Assembly: GCA_013140705.1 (NCBI GenBank)
Contig: JABFSH010000027.1
Coordinates: 1 to 56,818 of the forward strand
DNA from: Methylococcaceae bacterium
Lineage (GTDB): Bacteria > Pseudomonadota > Gammaproteobacteria > Methylococcales > Methylomonadaceae
DNA: 56,818 nt
Direction: 5' to 3'
Positions 50,122-56,818 of this stretch are shown piece after piece. A program made the position numbers and the translations under genes. The notes beneath the pieces were generated by a model, which worked only from the letters and a program-made list of their open reading frames with translations, did not search any database and was not told the origin of the DNA. Within the stretch, counting starts at the first letter, position 1. Each line of letters starts with the position of its first letter.

Positions 50122-50871
50122 TCAACTGCGCATTATGATAATCCCTTTTTCGGCCAGTTCTTCGAGAATAGCCAAGCCTGCAGAAATCAATAATTCTGGT
50201 TTGGGGTGATGTAGTTCAGTGGCGACTTGACTTAAATAATCTTGGGTCAAGTGTTGCTCATTTTCCTGGATTAGCTGCAGCAAACGGTAGGTTATTGGTG
50301 TAATTTCGATAAAGTGGACATCATAATGCTGATCGCGATAAACAATCAGACAGGTGGGTTGTTCAGGTGCTTGCTCGGGTAGATAATCCGGTGATATGCG
50401 CTGAACAGGGTATTGATAGGCTAATGGCCAGGCTAACGGTGAAACTTCAATGCGATGATTCAGTAGTTTTTCTTTGCCTTTTGCAGTAGCAACAGTGTCT
50501 GCTTTGGCGATTGATAAAGCCATTTCCACCCATTCGTAATGCGCCAGTTCCAGCATGAACGGGTAATCATCGGGGTTATGCCGTTCATTTTCCAGATAAT
50601 AGAGAAATTCCTCAGGAATTTCTGCAAAGTAGGGTGATTGACTCTTGTGCGTGGCATAGAAATCCTGAGTTAATTTCAGCCATTGCCAATCATTCAGGAT
50701 AGTTTTCAAGACAGGGAAGTTATCGGACAGGAAGCTGTCAATATTGTTAAAAAACAGTTCCCGATACATGTCCATGCGGTCTTTGTTGACATCGGATGGT
50801 GCCGGATTTTGTTCCGGATCTCTGATGTAAGCCGCAAATTCCAGTTGTTTGGTTTTGAAATCGACGCCCAT
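50122..50871 (-). CDS. bufC: BufC-like partner protein (DUF2063)
   Basis: A 249-residue DUF2063 protein, the partner that presents the precursor to MNIO enzymes in HvfABC and bufferin operons. The N-terminal part (LEFAAYIRDPEQNPAPSDVN, MDMYRELFFNNIDSFLSDNFPVLKTIL, HKSQSPYFAEIPEEFLYYL) is the DUF2063 domain; the C-terminal part is a variable winged-helix-like fold. The ATG at 50871 lies 7 bases after the bufB stop with TGAGAG as ribosome site; a frame opening at 50916 would overlap bufB by 38 bases. Last gene of the operon. Confidence 0.9.
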   Translation of the reverse strand: MGVDFKTKQLEFAAYIRDPEQNPAPSDVNKDRMDMYRELFFNNIDSFLSDNFPVLKTILNDWQWLKLTQDFYATHKSQSPYFAEIPEEFLYYLENERHNPDDYPFMLELAHYEWVEMALSIAKADTVATAKGKEKLLNHRIEVSPLAWPLAYQYPVQRISPDYLPEQAPEQPTCLIVYRDQHYDVHFIEITPITYRLLQLIQENEQHLTQDYLSQVATELHHPKPELLISAGLAILEELAEKGIIIMRS

Positions 50872-50878
50872 TATGCTC

Positions 50879-51727
50879 TCAGGCGGATTGTTTTTTGTGC
50901 TGGCTTTGCCAGGCATTTTGTATCGAGATGATGGTGCTAACTTCCTTTAATAATTCTTCAGCAGTGGGAATATTGAAATCGCGTTCCAATAGCGTAGGAA
51001 ATACGCCATAGAGCTCGTAGGCTTTGCCCAGTAATTTCCAGACGGGGTCAATGATGTCTGCACCGTGGGTATCGACAAGAAAATCTTCTGCCTGGACATA
51101 ATGTCCGGCAATATGGGCGTAAGCAATTCGGTCAGCTGGAACCGCCTTTAAAAAAGCCTCTGCATCGTAGCCATGATTAATGCTGTTGACATAAATGTTG
51201 TTGATGTCGAGCAATATATCGCAGTTTGCTTCCTGGACGACGGCGTTGAAGAAATCGATTTCGTTCATTTCCTGGCCGGGTGCGGCGTAATACGAAACGT
51301 TTTCGATGGCAATGTTTTGTTCCAGGATATCTTGAACTCGCTGAATCCGTTTCGCTACATGAGTAACGGCTTCGGAAGTAAAGGGAATCGGCATCAAATC
51401 GTACAAATGGCCTTCCTTGCTGCAGTAACTTAAATGCTCGCTGTAAAGTTTCATTTGATGCTCGGCCATGAAATTCTTGATGTCATGGATCAGCTTCTCG
51501 TCGAGCGAGTCCGTGCTACCCAGTGACAGCGATAAGCCATGACAAACAAAGTCATACCGTTCTGTTAGTGCGCGGAATTGTTTGGCGGTTTTTCCGCCAA
51601 TGGTTATCCAGTTTTCAGGTGCAACTTCATAAAAGCCGACGGTGTGCAGAGGAGTTTCAACGATCTGATTTAAAAATGGCCGACGCAGTCCCAGTCCGGC
51701 GCCGTGCACAAGTTGCTGAGTGGTCAT
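50879..51727 (-). CDS. bufB: BufB-like MNIO enzyme (DUF692)
   Basis: A 282-residue TIM-barrel iron enzyme of the MNIO family (DUF692), which includes MbnB of methanobactin synthesis and HvfB. Such enzymes use two or three irons and O2 to convert precursor cysteines, for example to oxazolone-thioamide or thiooxazole. Likely metal ligands are in HGLSLSLGS, YSEHLSY, IENVSYY, LLDINNIYVNSINHG, AHIAGHY, DTHGADI and LLERDFN. It lies downstream of the precursor gene by 152 bp, which contains a strong hairpin. Its stop is followed after 7 bases by bufC. Confidence 0.92.
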   Translation of the reverse strand: MTTQQLVHGAGLGLRRPFLNQIVETPLHTVGFYEVAPENWITIGGKTAKQFRALTERYDFVCHGLSLSLGSTDSLDEKLIHDIKNFMAEHQMKLYSEHLSYCSKEGHLYDLMPIPFTSEAVTHVAKRIQRVQDILEQNIAIENVSYYAAPGQEMNEIDFFNAVVQEANCDILLDINNIYVNSINHGYDAEAFLKAVPADRIAYAHIAGHYVQAEDFLVDTHGADIIDPVWKLLGKAYELYGVFPTLLERDFNIPTAEELLKEVSTIISIQNAWQSQHKKQSA

Positions 51728-51754
51728 AACTAACCCATAACGATGTTAAAATGC

Positions 51755-51784
51755 AGCGGAGCGCATGAAATCATGCACTCCGCT
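51755..51784 (-). promoter_or_regulatory. Intercistronic hairpin between bufA and bufB
   Basis: Two 14-base arms (51755-51768 and 51771-51784) pair with a single C-A mismatch around an AA loop. On the minus strand the stem is followed by GCATTTT. It sits 95 bp after the precursor stop and 27 bp before the enzyme start. It could end part of the transcripts or protect the precursor mRNA, so that precursor exceeds enzyme. Confidence 0.6.
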
Positions 51785-51879
51785 TGATGTTATACGACAC
51801 CAAAATCCAGTCTTATTGTTGTCTCTTGTTTTTCTTAAAAACGGACTTTAATGCCAAGCCGCAGAAGCATTGTTAATGC

Positions 51880-52272
51880 TTATTTTGCAGGTGCTTTCAT
51901 GGAGTCTCCGCAAGCTCCTTCCTTACCCTTCATCATGGCTCCGCAGACTTTTTCCATACCTTCCTTCATTTTGCCGTCTTTCATCATGGCGCCACATTTG
52001 CCAGCACCACATTTGCCGTCGCTAGCTTTTGTAGGCTTTGTATTGCCGGCACAGGCGCCTTCAGGTGTTTTAGGTTTGGCCATGCCCATGCTGGCGCCAC
52101 AAGCCATTTCACCGGCTTTTTTGGTAGTGTCTGCCGCAACTTGCATATAACCGGAAGATAATTCGGTCATCCCGAACGGGTTGACTTCAGCAGTCGCGGC
52201 ACCTGCTGCAACGGTTGAAATAAAAGCCGCGCCCATTGCGGCTGCCAGAGGTGATTTATTGATTTTTTTCAT
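51880..52272 (-). CDS. bufA: BufA-like bufferin precursor peptide, six cysteines
   Basis: A 130-residue precursor with a Sec signal peptide (cut likely after ATA, residue 28), a short NPFGMTELSSGYM segment typical of the family, then a Lys/Gly/Met-rich core with Cys at 58, 74, 88, 93, 110 and 121. Motifs are ACGA, EGACAG, DGKCGAGKCGA, KVCGA and EGACGD, variants of the EGKCG units modified in HvfA and bufferins. In studied members the cysteines become copper-binding heterocycles and the peptide goes to the periplasm to buffer copper. The core also holds twelve or so Met, a further metal-binding hint. GGGAG lies before the ATG. Confidence 0.88.
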   Translation of the reverse strand: MKKINKSPLAAAMGAAFISTVAAGAATAEVNPFGMTELSSGYMQVAADTTKKAGEMACGASMGMAKPKTPEGACAGNTKPTKASDGKCGAGKCGAMMKDGKMKEGMEKVCGAMMKGKEGACGDSMKAPAK

Positions 52273-52643
52273 TTGGACTCCCAGTAGTGATTAAAACCTC
52301 GATACAAACCTGATATCGAGTATTACTTATCATAATAAAAGCAACTGAACAATGAATGAATAATCCTTTTGCTCGTGGTCATTATACCCCTCAAGATGAT
52401 TTCAGACTTGGAAAAGTTATCGCATTCAACTTGGCTGAGTACTGCCTCAGTCATTGAAGTTAATGAAAAATCATAAGCATTAAATTCGCCCCCGCATGTT
52501 TTATTTCTGCCTGGGACTTGCCGACAGGTCCAGTTCGAACGGTTTCACTTATCATCGGGCCGAATCAGTAGTTTCAAGATAAGCAAGAGACTTGATCGTC
52601 TTGCCGTCACACCTTTGAGACAATCAAGCTTACAAGTGTTTAA
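52273..52643. other. Intergenic region upstream of the bufferin operon
   Basis: It should hold the bufA promoter (minus strand) and the end of the mono-haem gene's transcript. A decayed 'gccgacaggtccagttcgaacgg' repeat lies at ~52515-52550. No gene or metal-regulator box could be named. Confidence 0.5.
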
Positions 52644-53384
52644 CTATTGTTTGTAAAACCACATTTGATAAATGCTCAGTAAAATCTGCAAGCCCATCGA
52701 CACTCCCATCAATGCACCACTGAAGATAACCACGTAAGCAAAAGCTGAGATCTCTTTGGTTACAAACCAGGACATAACATCCAGCAACATGGCAATAAAA
52801 GGAATAACAACGGCTATTCTTTTTACATGGATGTTCAGGTCGCAGAGTAAAAAGATTTTGCCTATAAAGTACAGAATGAAGGCAATGCCGAACAGGTGGA
52901 TATGGGATACGCGGATTAATCGAGGGATTGTAGCGCCGCCTGTATGTGCTACTTCCGATACCGTTGCATAACGTGTCAAATCCGGCAGGGAAGGGTTGAT
53001 GCTCGGTGTATGACATTTGATACAGTCCCGAGTCAATATGGGGGCCACCTTTTCGTTATATTCAGGTTCATCGGCTCCGTTATTGATCCACTGCAAAATA
53101 ATGTCTTTATCGCCGACGTATTTCAGATTGGGTAGCATAATGCCGTTAATTGCCGTACCTAAACGAGTTTGGTTGTTACCGCCATGATAACTGATAACGA
53201 CATCTTCGACTGAAAGCCCGGCCTTGCCATCCAGTCCTTGATGGGTGTAATAGACATTTGCCAGCGCTGCGAGGTAACCGATGCCGATGGTGAGGAGAAA
53301 TACGGTATTTAAAATACGCTCGCTGACCGAAATGTCTTTAAATCGTCTGAAGAGGTTTCTTTGTTCGTCATGGAGGTCGCTCAT
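52644..53384 (-). CDS. Membrane protein with a single c-type haem site
   Basis: A 246-residue protein with one helix at ~22-44, a periplasmic stretch of ~110 residues with a single haem-binding CIKCH at 121-125, and three C-terminal helices (~163-182, ~189-208, ~215-242). The region before the haem (GGNNQTRLGTAINGIMLPNL, ILQWINNGADE) resembles the haem-containing part of cytochrome c-like sensors or subunits. Histidines 161 and 163 at the start of helix 2 could be further ligands. The family is not recognised. It may carry electrons in the membrane. Same strand as the bufferin operon but 371 bp upstream, so a link is only possible. Confidence 0.75.
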   Translation of the reverse strand: MSDLHDEQRNLFRRFKDISVSERILNTVFLLTIGIGYLAALANVYYTHQGLDGKAGLSVEDVVISYHGGNNQTRLGTAINGIMLPNLKYVGDKDIILQWINNGADEPEYNEKVAPILTRDCIKCHTPSINPSLPDLTRYATVSEVAHTGGATIPRLIRVSHIHLFGIAFILYFIGKIFLLCDLNIHVKRIAVVIPFIAMLLDVMSWFVTKEISAFAYVVIFSGALMGVSMGLQILLSIYQMWFYKQ

Positions 53385-53530
53385 AATAATTTCTCAACGG
53401 GGATGAAAATGTGTTCGCAATTATTCAGCGCAAAGCGCTAAACGCTCTCTCAGTGTGCCCTCATGGCATTGATCAGAAAGGAATGGTCGACGTATTGAAT
53501 TGTTAAATAACGCGGTGCCTGAAATCTTCT

Positions 53531-53584
53531 TAGGAGCGGCGCTCATGCCGCAAAACCAATCGCGGCAAGGGCGCCGCTCCCACG
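53531..53584. repeat. REP-like palindrome (ggagcggcgc...gcgccgctcc)
   Basis: ggagcggcgc (53533-53542) and gcgccgctcc (53571-53580) form a perfect 10-bp stem, with an inner gccgc/gcggc pair. The 'taggagcggcgc ... gcggcaagggcgccgctcccac' layout is that of REP elements spread by RAYT transposases in Pseudomonas and methanotroph genomes. It lies in the gap between the mono-haem and nth genes. Confidence 0.75.
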
Positions 53585-53613
53585 TTGTCAGGGGTATTAT
53601 TTATATCCCAATC

Positions 53614-54246
53614 TTAATTCAATTTTTCCGTATATTCACACAAATCTTCAATGACACAGCTTTTGCATCTGGGCTTTCTGGCAATGCAGGTGTAACGCCC
53701 ATGCAAAATCAATAAATGATGCGCGTCTTTCTTGTGTTTTTGGGGCACCCATTTATCCAGTTTTTGCTCCACTTCGAGAACTGTTTTTCCGGGCGCGATG
53801 CCAGTTCGATTTGAAACGCGAAAGATATGCGTATCAACTGCGATAGTCGTATGCCCGAAGGCAGTATTCAAGATGACATTGGCGGTTTTTCTGCCAACGC
53901 CAGCCAGTGCTTCAAGTTCTTCTCGGGTTTCCGGAACGTGGCCGCCATGATGGTCAAGTAATTGCTCGCAGAGTTTTATGATATTGGCAGCTTTGCTGTT
54001 AAATAGACCGATCGTCTTGATATACGCTTTCAAACCGGTTTCACCAAGCACTAACAAGGCTTCTGGGGTGTTGGCGATTTTAAATAAAGAGGCTGTAGCC
54101 TTATTGACGCTTTTGTCGGTTGCTTGCGCAGAAAGAACTACGGCGATCAATAATTCAAAAGGGGTGTTGTAGTTAAGTTCGGTGGCTGGTTCGGGGATGG
54201 CGTGAGCCAATCGATCAAAGATTGCTTCTCTTTTTTCCTGATTCAT
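53614..54246 (-). CDS. nth: Endonuclease III
   Basis: A bifunctional DNA glycosylase/AP lyase for oxidised pyrimidines. It has 210 residues, the helix-hairpin-helix LEALAGVGRKTANVILNTAFG with the catalytic Lys, and the downstream AVDTHIFRVSNRTG with the catalytic Asp. The [4Fe-4S] ligands Cys187, 194, 197 and 203 keep the C-X6-C-X2-C-X5-C spacing. Single gene, 62 bp past gloA on the same strand, forming a repair-flavoured string with tag. Confidence 0.97.
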   Translation of the reverse strand: MNQEKREAIFDRLAHAIPEPATELNYNTPFELLIAVVLSAQATDKSVNKATASLFKIANTPEALLVLGETGLKAYIKTIGLFNSKAANIIKLCEQLLDHHGGHVPETREELEALAGVGRKTANVILNTAFGHTTIAVDTHIFRVSNRTGIAPGKTVLEVEQKLDKWVPQKHKKDAHHLLILHGRYTCIARKPRCKSCVIEDLCEYTEKLN

Positions 54247-54308
54247 CGTACTGAAGATCGGTTGTTTTAAGACGTTTTGTTGTTTTCAGTACGCATGATG
54301 AAGCAATT

Positions 54309-54749
54309 TTACCAGGTCCCTGTGTTGACCATTGACAGCCAGGGCTCTTGAGGTGGAAGCGCTCCGCCCTTTTGTAAAAATTCAATTGAGATATTATCCG
54401 GAGATCGAATAAATGCCATGTGTCCGTCACGAGGCGGACGGTTGATCAATACGCCTTTAGCCATGAGTTGTTGACAAGTTTCGTAGATATTATCGACTTC
54501 AAAAGCCAGATGGCCGAAATTGCGGCCACCGCTATAGACTTCTGTGTCCCAGTTGTAGGTGAGTTCAATCAAGGGCGCCTGCTTGTCGTTGGCTTGCTGA
54601 GCGTCAAGCGGTGCATGCAAATAGACCAGGGTAAAGCGGCCTGGTTCGCTGTCCATGCGATGACATTCAATCAGTCCCAGCTTGTTGCAAAAAAAATCAA
54701 GTGACTCTTCCAGATCGTGAACTCGAATCATTGTATGAAGATAGCGCAT
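54309..54749 (-). CDS. gloA: Lactoylglutathione lyase (glyoxalase I)
   Basis: It converts the methylglyoxal-glutathione hemithioacetal into lactoylglutathione. The protein has 146 residues, two betaalphabetabetabeta units and the metal ligands His5 (LHTMIRV), Glu (IELTYNWD), His (FGHLAFEV) and Glu (ISIEFLQ). The length is near E. coli GloA (135) with a short extra tail ending NTGTW. It sits between nth and tag on the same strand. Confidence 0.93.
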   Translation of the reverse strand: MRYLHTMIRVHDLEESLDFFCNKLGLIECHRMDSEPGRFTLVYLHAPLDAQQANDKQAPLIELTYNWDTEVYSGGRNFGHLAFEVDNIYETCQQLMAKGVLINRPPRDGHMAFIRSPDNISIEFLQKGGALPPQEPWLSMVNTGTW

Positions 54750-54773
54750 GATTGGTGGTCCTCTTGTGTGTGA

Positions 54774-55361
54774 TTATTGGTTTTTAGCCGGATAAGCCTG
54801 TTTCAGTTGTGCGTGTCTAAAACAGTCGATCGTATGATCGTTGATCATACCGGTTGCCTGCATATGGGCATAGCATATGGTTGGGCCCACGAATTTGAAA
54901 CCGCGCTTTTTCAGATCGTTGCTGATAATTTCTGAAAGTCGGGTCGATGCAGGCAGTTCGGCATGGTTTTTCCACTCGTTATGAATGGTGCTATCGTCAA
55001 CAAAGTGCCAGATATAGCGATCAAAGCAGCCAAAACTCTGCTGGACGTTGATGAAGGCCCTGGCGTTGGTGATGGCGGCGTTAATTTTCAGTCTATTTCT
55101 GATAATTTCTGGATTGGCCATCAATTCTTCGATTTTTTTATCGTTATAACGCGCGACCTTTTCAACATCGAAATTATCGAAGGCCAAGCGATATCCTTCC
55201 CGCTTTTTCAAAATCGTCGACCAGCTCAGTCCTGCCTGAGCACCTTCAAGAATCAGGAATTCAAACAATAAACGTTCGTCATGGACTGGAACGCCCCATT
55301 CTGTATCGTGATAGTGTTCTTCCAGCGGGCTATGAAGCGCCCAGATACATTTCGTCGTCAT
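54774..55361 (-). CDS. tag: DNA-3-methyladenine glycosylase I
   Basis: It removes 3-methyladenine from alkylated DNA. It has 195 residues with a CIWALHSPLEEHYHDTEWGVP start, DERLLFEFLILEGAQAGLSWSTILKKRE, and KFVGPTICYAHMQATGMINDH near the end; the zinc ligands Cys5, His17 and the C-terminal His and Cys are in place. Its ATG lies 9 bp after the purD stop, so it may be cotranscribed with the pur genes. Confidence 0.96.
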   Translation of the reverse strand: MTTKCIWALHSPLEEHYHDTEWGVPVHDERLLFEFLILEGAQAGLSWSTILKKREGYRLAFDNFDVEKVARYNDKKIEELMANPEIIRNRLKINAAITNARAFINVQQSFGCFDRYIWHFVDDSTIHNEWKNHAELPASTRLSEIISNDLKKRGFKFVGPTICYAHMQATGMINDHTIDCFRHAQLKQAYPAKNQ

Positions 55362-55370
55362 TTCTGAATG

Positions 55371-56648
55371 TTAACGCTGTATTGCTTTAAAACCGATATC
55401 GTTTCGGTAATAGATAGCGTCCCAGTGAATGGCATTGGCAATCTCATAAGCCTTCGATTGCGCTTCCTGAATCGTATCGCCTAATGCGCACGCACAGAGT
55501 ACACGTCCGCCGGCAGTAATGATTTCTCCATCTTTGAGTTGGGTGCCGGCATGAAAGACTTTGCGGTCGGTGAACGCTTCGGCAGGTAGTCCGGAAATCA
55601 CCGCGCCGCTTTGATAGACATCCGGATAACCGCCAGCCGCCAAAACAACACCCAAGGCGGCACGTTCGTCCCATTTCGTTTCGATTTTATCGAGAGTGCC
55701 ATCCAGCGCGCTTTCGCAAAGCTGAACCAGATCGCTTTTGAGGCGCATCATGATGGGCTGCGTTTCCGGGTCCCCAAAACGGCAGTTATATTCCAGGACT
55801 TTCAATGATCCATCGGTTGAAATCATCAATCCTGCGTAGAGAAAGCCGGTATAAGGCAGGCCATCTTTCGCCATGCCTGTTAAGGTTGGCATGATCACTT
55901 CGTTCATTACCCGCTGGTGAATTTCCGGCGTAACAACAGGAGCGGGAGAATACGCGCCCATGCCGCCTGTATTGGGGCCTTTGTCACCGTTATCGCGGGC
56001 TTTGTGATCTTGAGAGGTTGCCATGGCCAAGGCATGTTTGCCATCAGCAATGACAATAAAACTGGCTTCTTCGCCCTGTAAAAATTCTTCGATGACAACG
56101 CGGTTTCCGGCTTCTCCAAAGGCATTGCCTGATAACATGTCTTCAACAGCCAGAATGGCTTCCTGCTGGGATTGTGCAATTATGACGCCTTTGCCGGCTG
56201 CCAACCCGTCGGCCTTGACGACAATCGGCACATTATGAGTTTGAATATACTGGATCGCTTGGGATTTATCAGTAAATGACCGGTATTTAGCTGTCGGAAT
56301 GGCGTGACGAATCATGAAGTCTTTCGAATACGCTTTCGAGCCTTCCAGTTGGGCCGCTTTGGCGCTGGGGCCAAAACAGCGAAGACCGGCTTCTTTAAAG
56401 CGATCGACAACTCCGAGTACAAGGGGTACTTCCGGACCAATGATGGTTAGGTCGATGGCTTCTTTTTGTGCGAATGCCAGCAGGGCAGTGATATCATCAA
56501 CGGCGATTTTGACATTCTGAACAGACGTTTCCAGTGCTGTACCGGCATTACCCGGTGCAACAAAGACTTTTTCGACTCGGGCAGATTGCTTGGCTTTCCA
56601 GGCAAGGGCGTGTTCACGGCCGCCACTGCCGACAATCAAAATTTTCAT
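55371..56648 (-). CDS. purD: Phosphoribosylamine-glycine ligase
   Basis: The ATP-grasp enzyme for the second step of purine synthesis. It has 425 residues with MKILIVGSGGREHALAWK, GPEVPLVLGVVDRF, KADGLAAGKGVIIA, the TGGMGAYSPAPV block and EYNCRFGDPETQ for metal binding. It is downstream of purH on the same strand, as in enterobacteria, with a 27-bp gap and ATG within 'ttttcat'. Confidence 0.97.
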   Translation of the reverse strand: MKILIVGSGGREHALAWKAKQSARVEKVFVAPGNAGTALETSVQNVKIAVDDITALLAFAQKEAIDLTIIGPEVPLVLGVVDRFKEAGLRCFGPSAKAAQLEGSKAYSKDFMIRHAIPTAKYRSFTDKSQAIQYIQTHNVPIVVKADGLAAGKGVIIAQSQQEAILAVEDMLSGNAFGEAGNRVVIEEFLQGEEASFIVIADGKHALAMATSQDHKARDNGDKGPNTGGMGAYSPAPVVTPEIHQRVMNEVIMPTLTGMAKDGLPYTGFLYAGLMISTDGSLKVLEYNCRFGDPETQPIMMRLKSDLVQLCESALDGTLDKIETKWDERAALGVVLAAGGYPDVYQSGAVISGLPAEAFTDRKVFHAGTQLKDGEIITAGGRVLCACALGDTIQEAQSKAYEIANAIHWDAIYYRNDIGFKAIQR

Positions 56649-56675
56649 ATTCTACCTTGGACCTTGTGTCTAATT

Positions 56676-56818
56676 CTAATGCCGAAAATGCCGCATTCCG
56701 GTAAATACTATGGCGATGTCATGTTCGTCTGCAGCGGCAATGACTTCATCATCCCGCACGGAACCGCCGGGTTGTATAACGGCGCTGATGCCGGCAGCAG
56801 CGGCAGAATCAATGCCGT
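56676..56818 (-). CDS. purH: Bifunctional purine protein PurH, C-terminal fragment (5' end outside window)
   Basis: The last ~47 residues of PurH (AICAR transformylase/IMP cyclohydrolase) are visible: [21 protein letters not shown], then [19 protein letters not shown] and stop TAG. The QPGGSxRDxEVI motif is diagnostic of the AICARFT domain. The gene runs off the right end. It precedes purD in the usual purHD order. Confidence 0.95.
   Translation of the reverse strand, partial: GIDSAAAAGISAVIQPGGSVRDDEVIAAADEHDIAIVFTGMRHFRH

Overview
The window looks like ordinary chromosome of a gammaproteobacterium with moderate G+C. The gene set is a neat fit to a methanotroph of the Methylococcales: a phosphoketolase–acetate kinase pair, side-by-side NAD- and NADP-type isocitrate dehydrogenases with AcnB, a complex-I-like 'hyf' cluster, a copper-type bufferin operon and dispersed 'ggagcggcgc' palindromes. 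No methane oxidation gene lies in the window, so this affiliation is inference. I saw no rRNA, tRNA, CRISPR array, insertion sequence or prophage.

Layout. 1-740: 3' end of a surface-type protein with a tandem-repeat Pro/Thr linker. 765-1840: a sigma-54-like promoter and an exported STN/HEAT-repeat protein. 1883-8306: tilS, accA, mtgA, an SUMF1-fold protein, a MOSC protein and an APH-like kinase. 8307-10391: a stand-alone EF-G. 10392-12618: a hairpin-rich spacer, an alpha-carbonic anhydrase lipoprotein and a wrecked SulP transporter gene. 12865-20173: a six-gene complex-I/hydrogenase-4-like operon whose large subunit has lost the cysteines that hold the NiFe centre. 20216-27043: an LtaS-like membrane phosphatase/transferase, a small membrane peptide, a TPR protein and a two-component system with a sigma-54 activator. 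27232-31642: a PAS chemoreceptor, a lone CheY-like receiver and RimK. 31955-38537: zapE, acnB and the two divergent isocitrate dehydrogenases. 38706-50015: an EamA transporter, cspA, ettA, xfp-ackA, clpB behind a clear heat-shock promoter, and a RIO kinase. 50122-53384: a bufferin-type modified-peptide operon and a membrane mono-haem protein. 53614-56818: nth, gloA, tag, purD and the end of purH.

Themes. Central carbon: AcnB and the two isocitrate dehydrogenases feed the oxidative TCA branch with NADH or NADPH, while Xfp and AckA turn sugar phosphates into acetyl phosphate, acetate and ATP. Membrane energetics: the NiFe-less complex (Ehr type) keeps the small-subunit iron-sulphur ligands and two antiporter-like subunits, so it should move ions using an unknown electron donor. 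Metal handling: the bufferin operon encodes a secreted six-cysteine precursor, an MNIO (DUF692) iron enzyme and its DUF2063 partner. A strong hairpin between precursor and enzyme genes may set their ratio. The NiFe-less complex and the bufferin operon are the two most interesting systems here.
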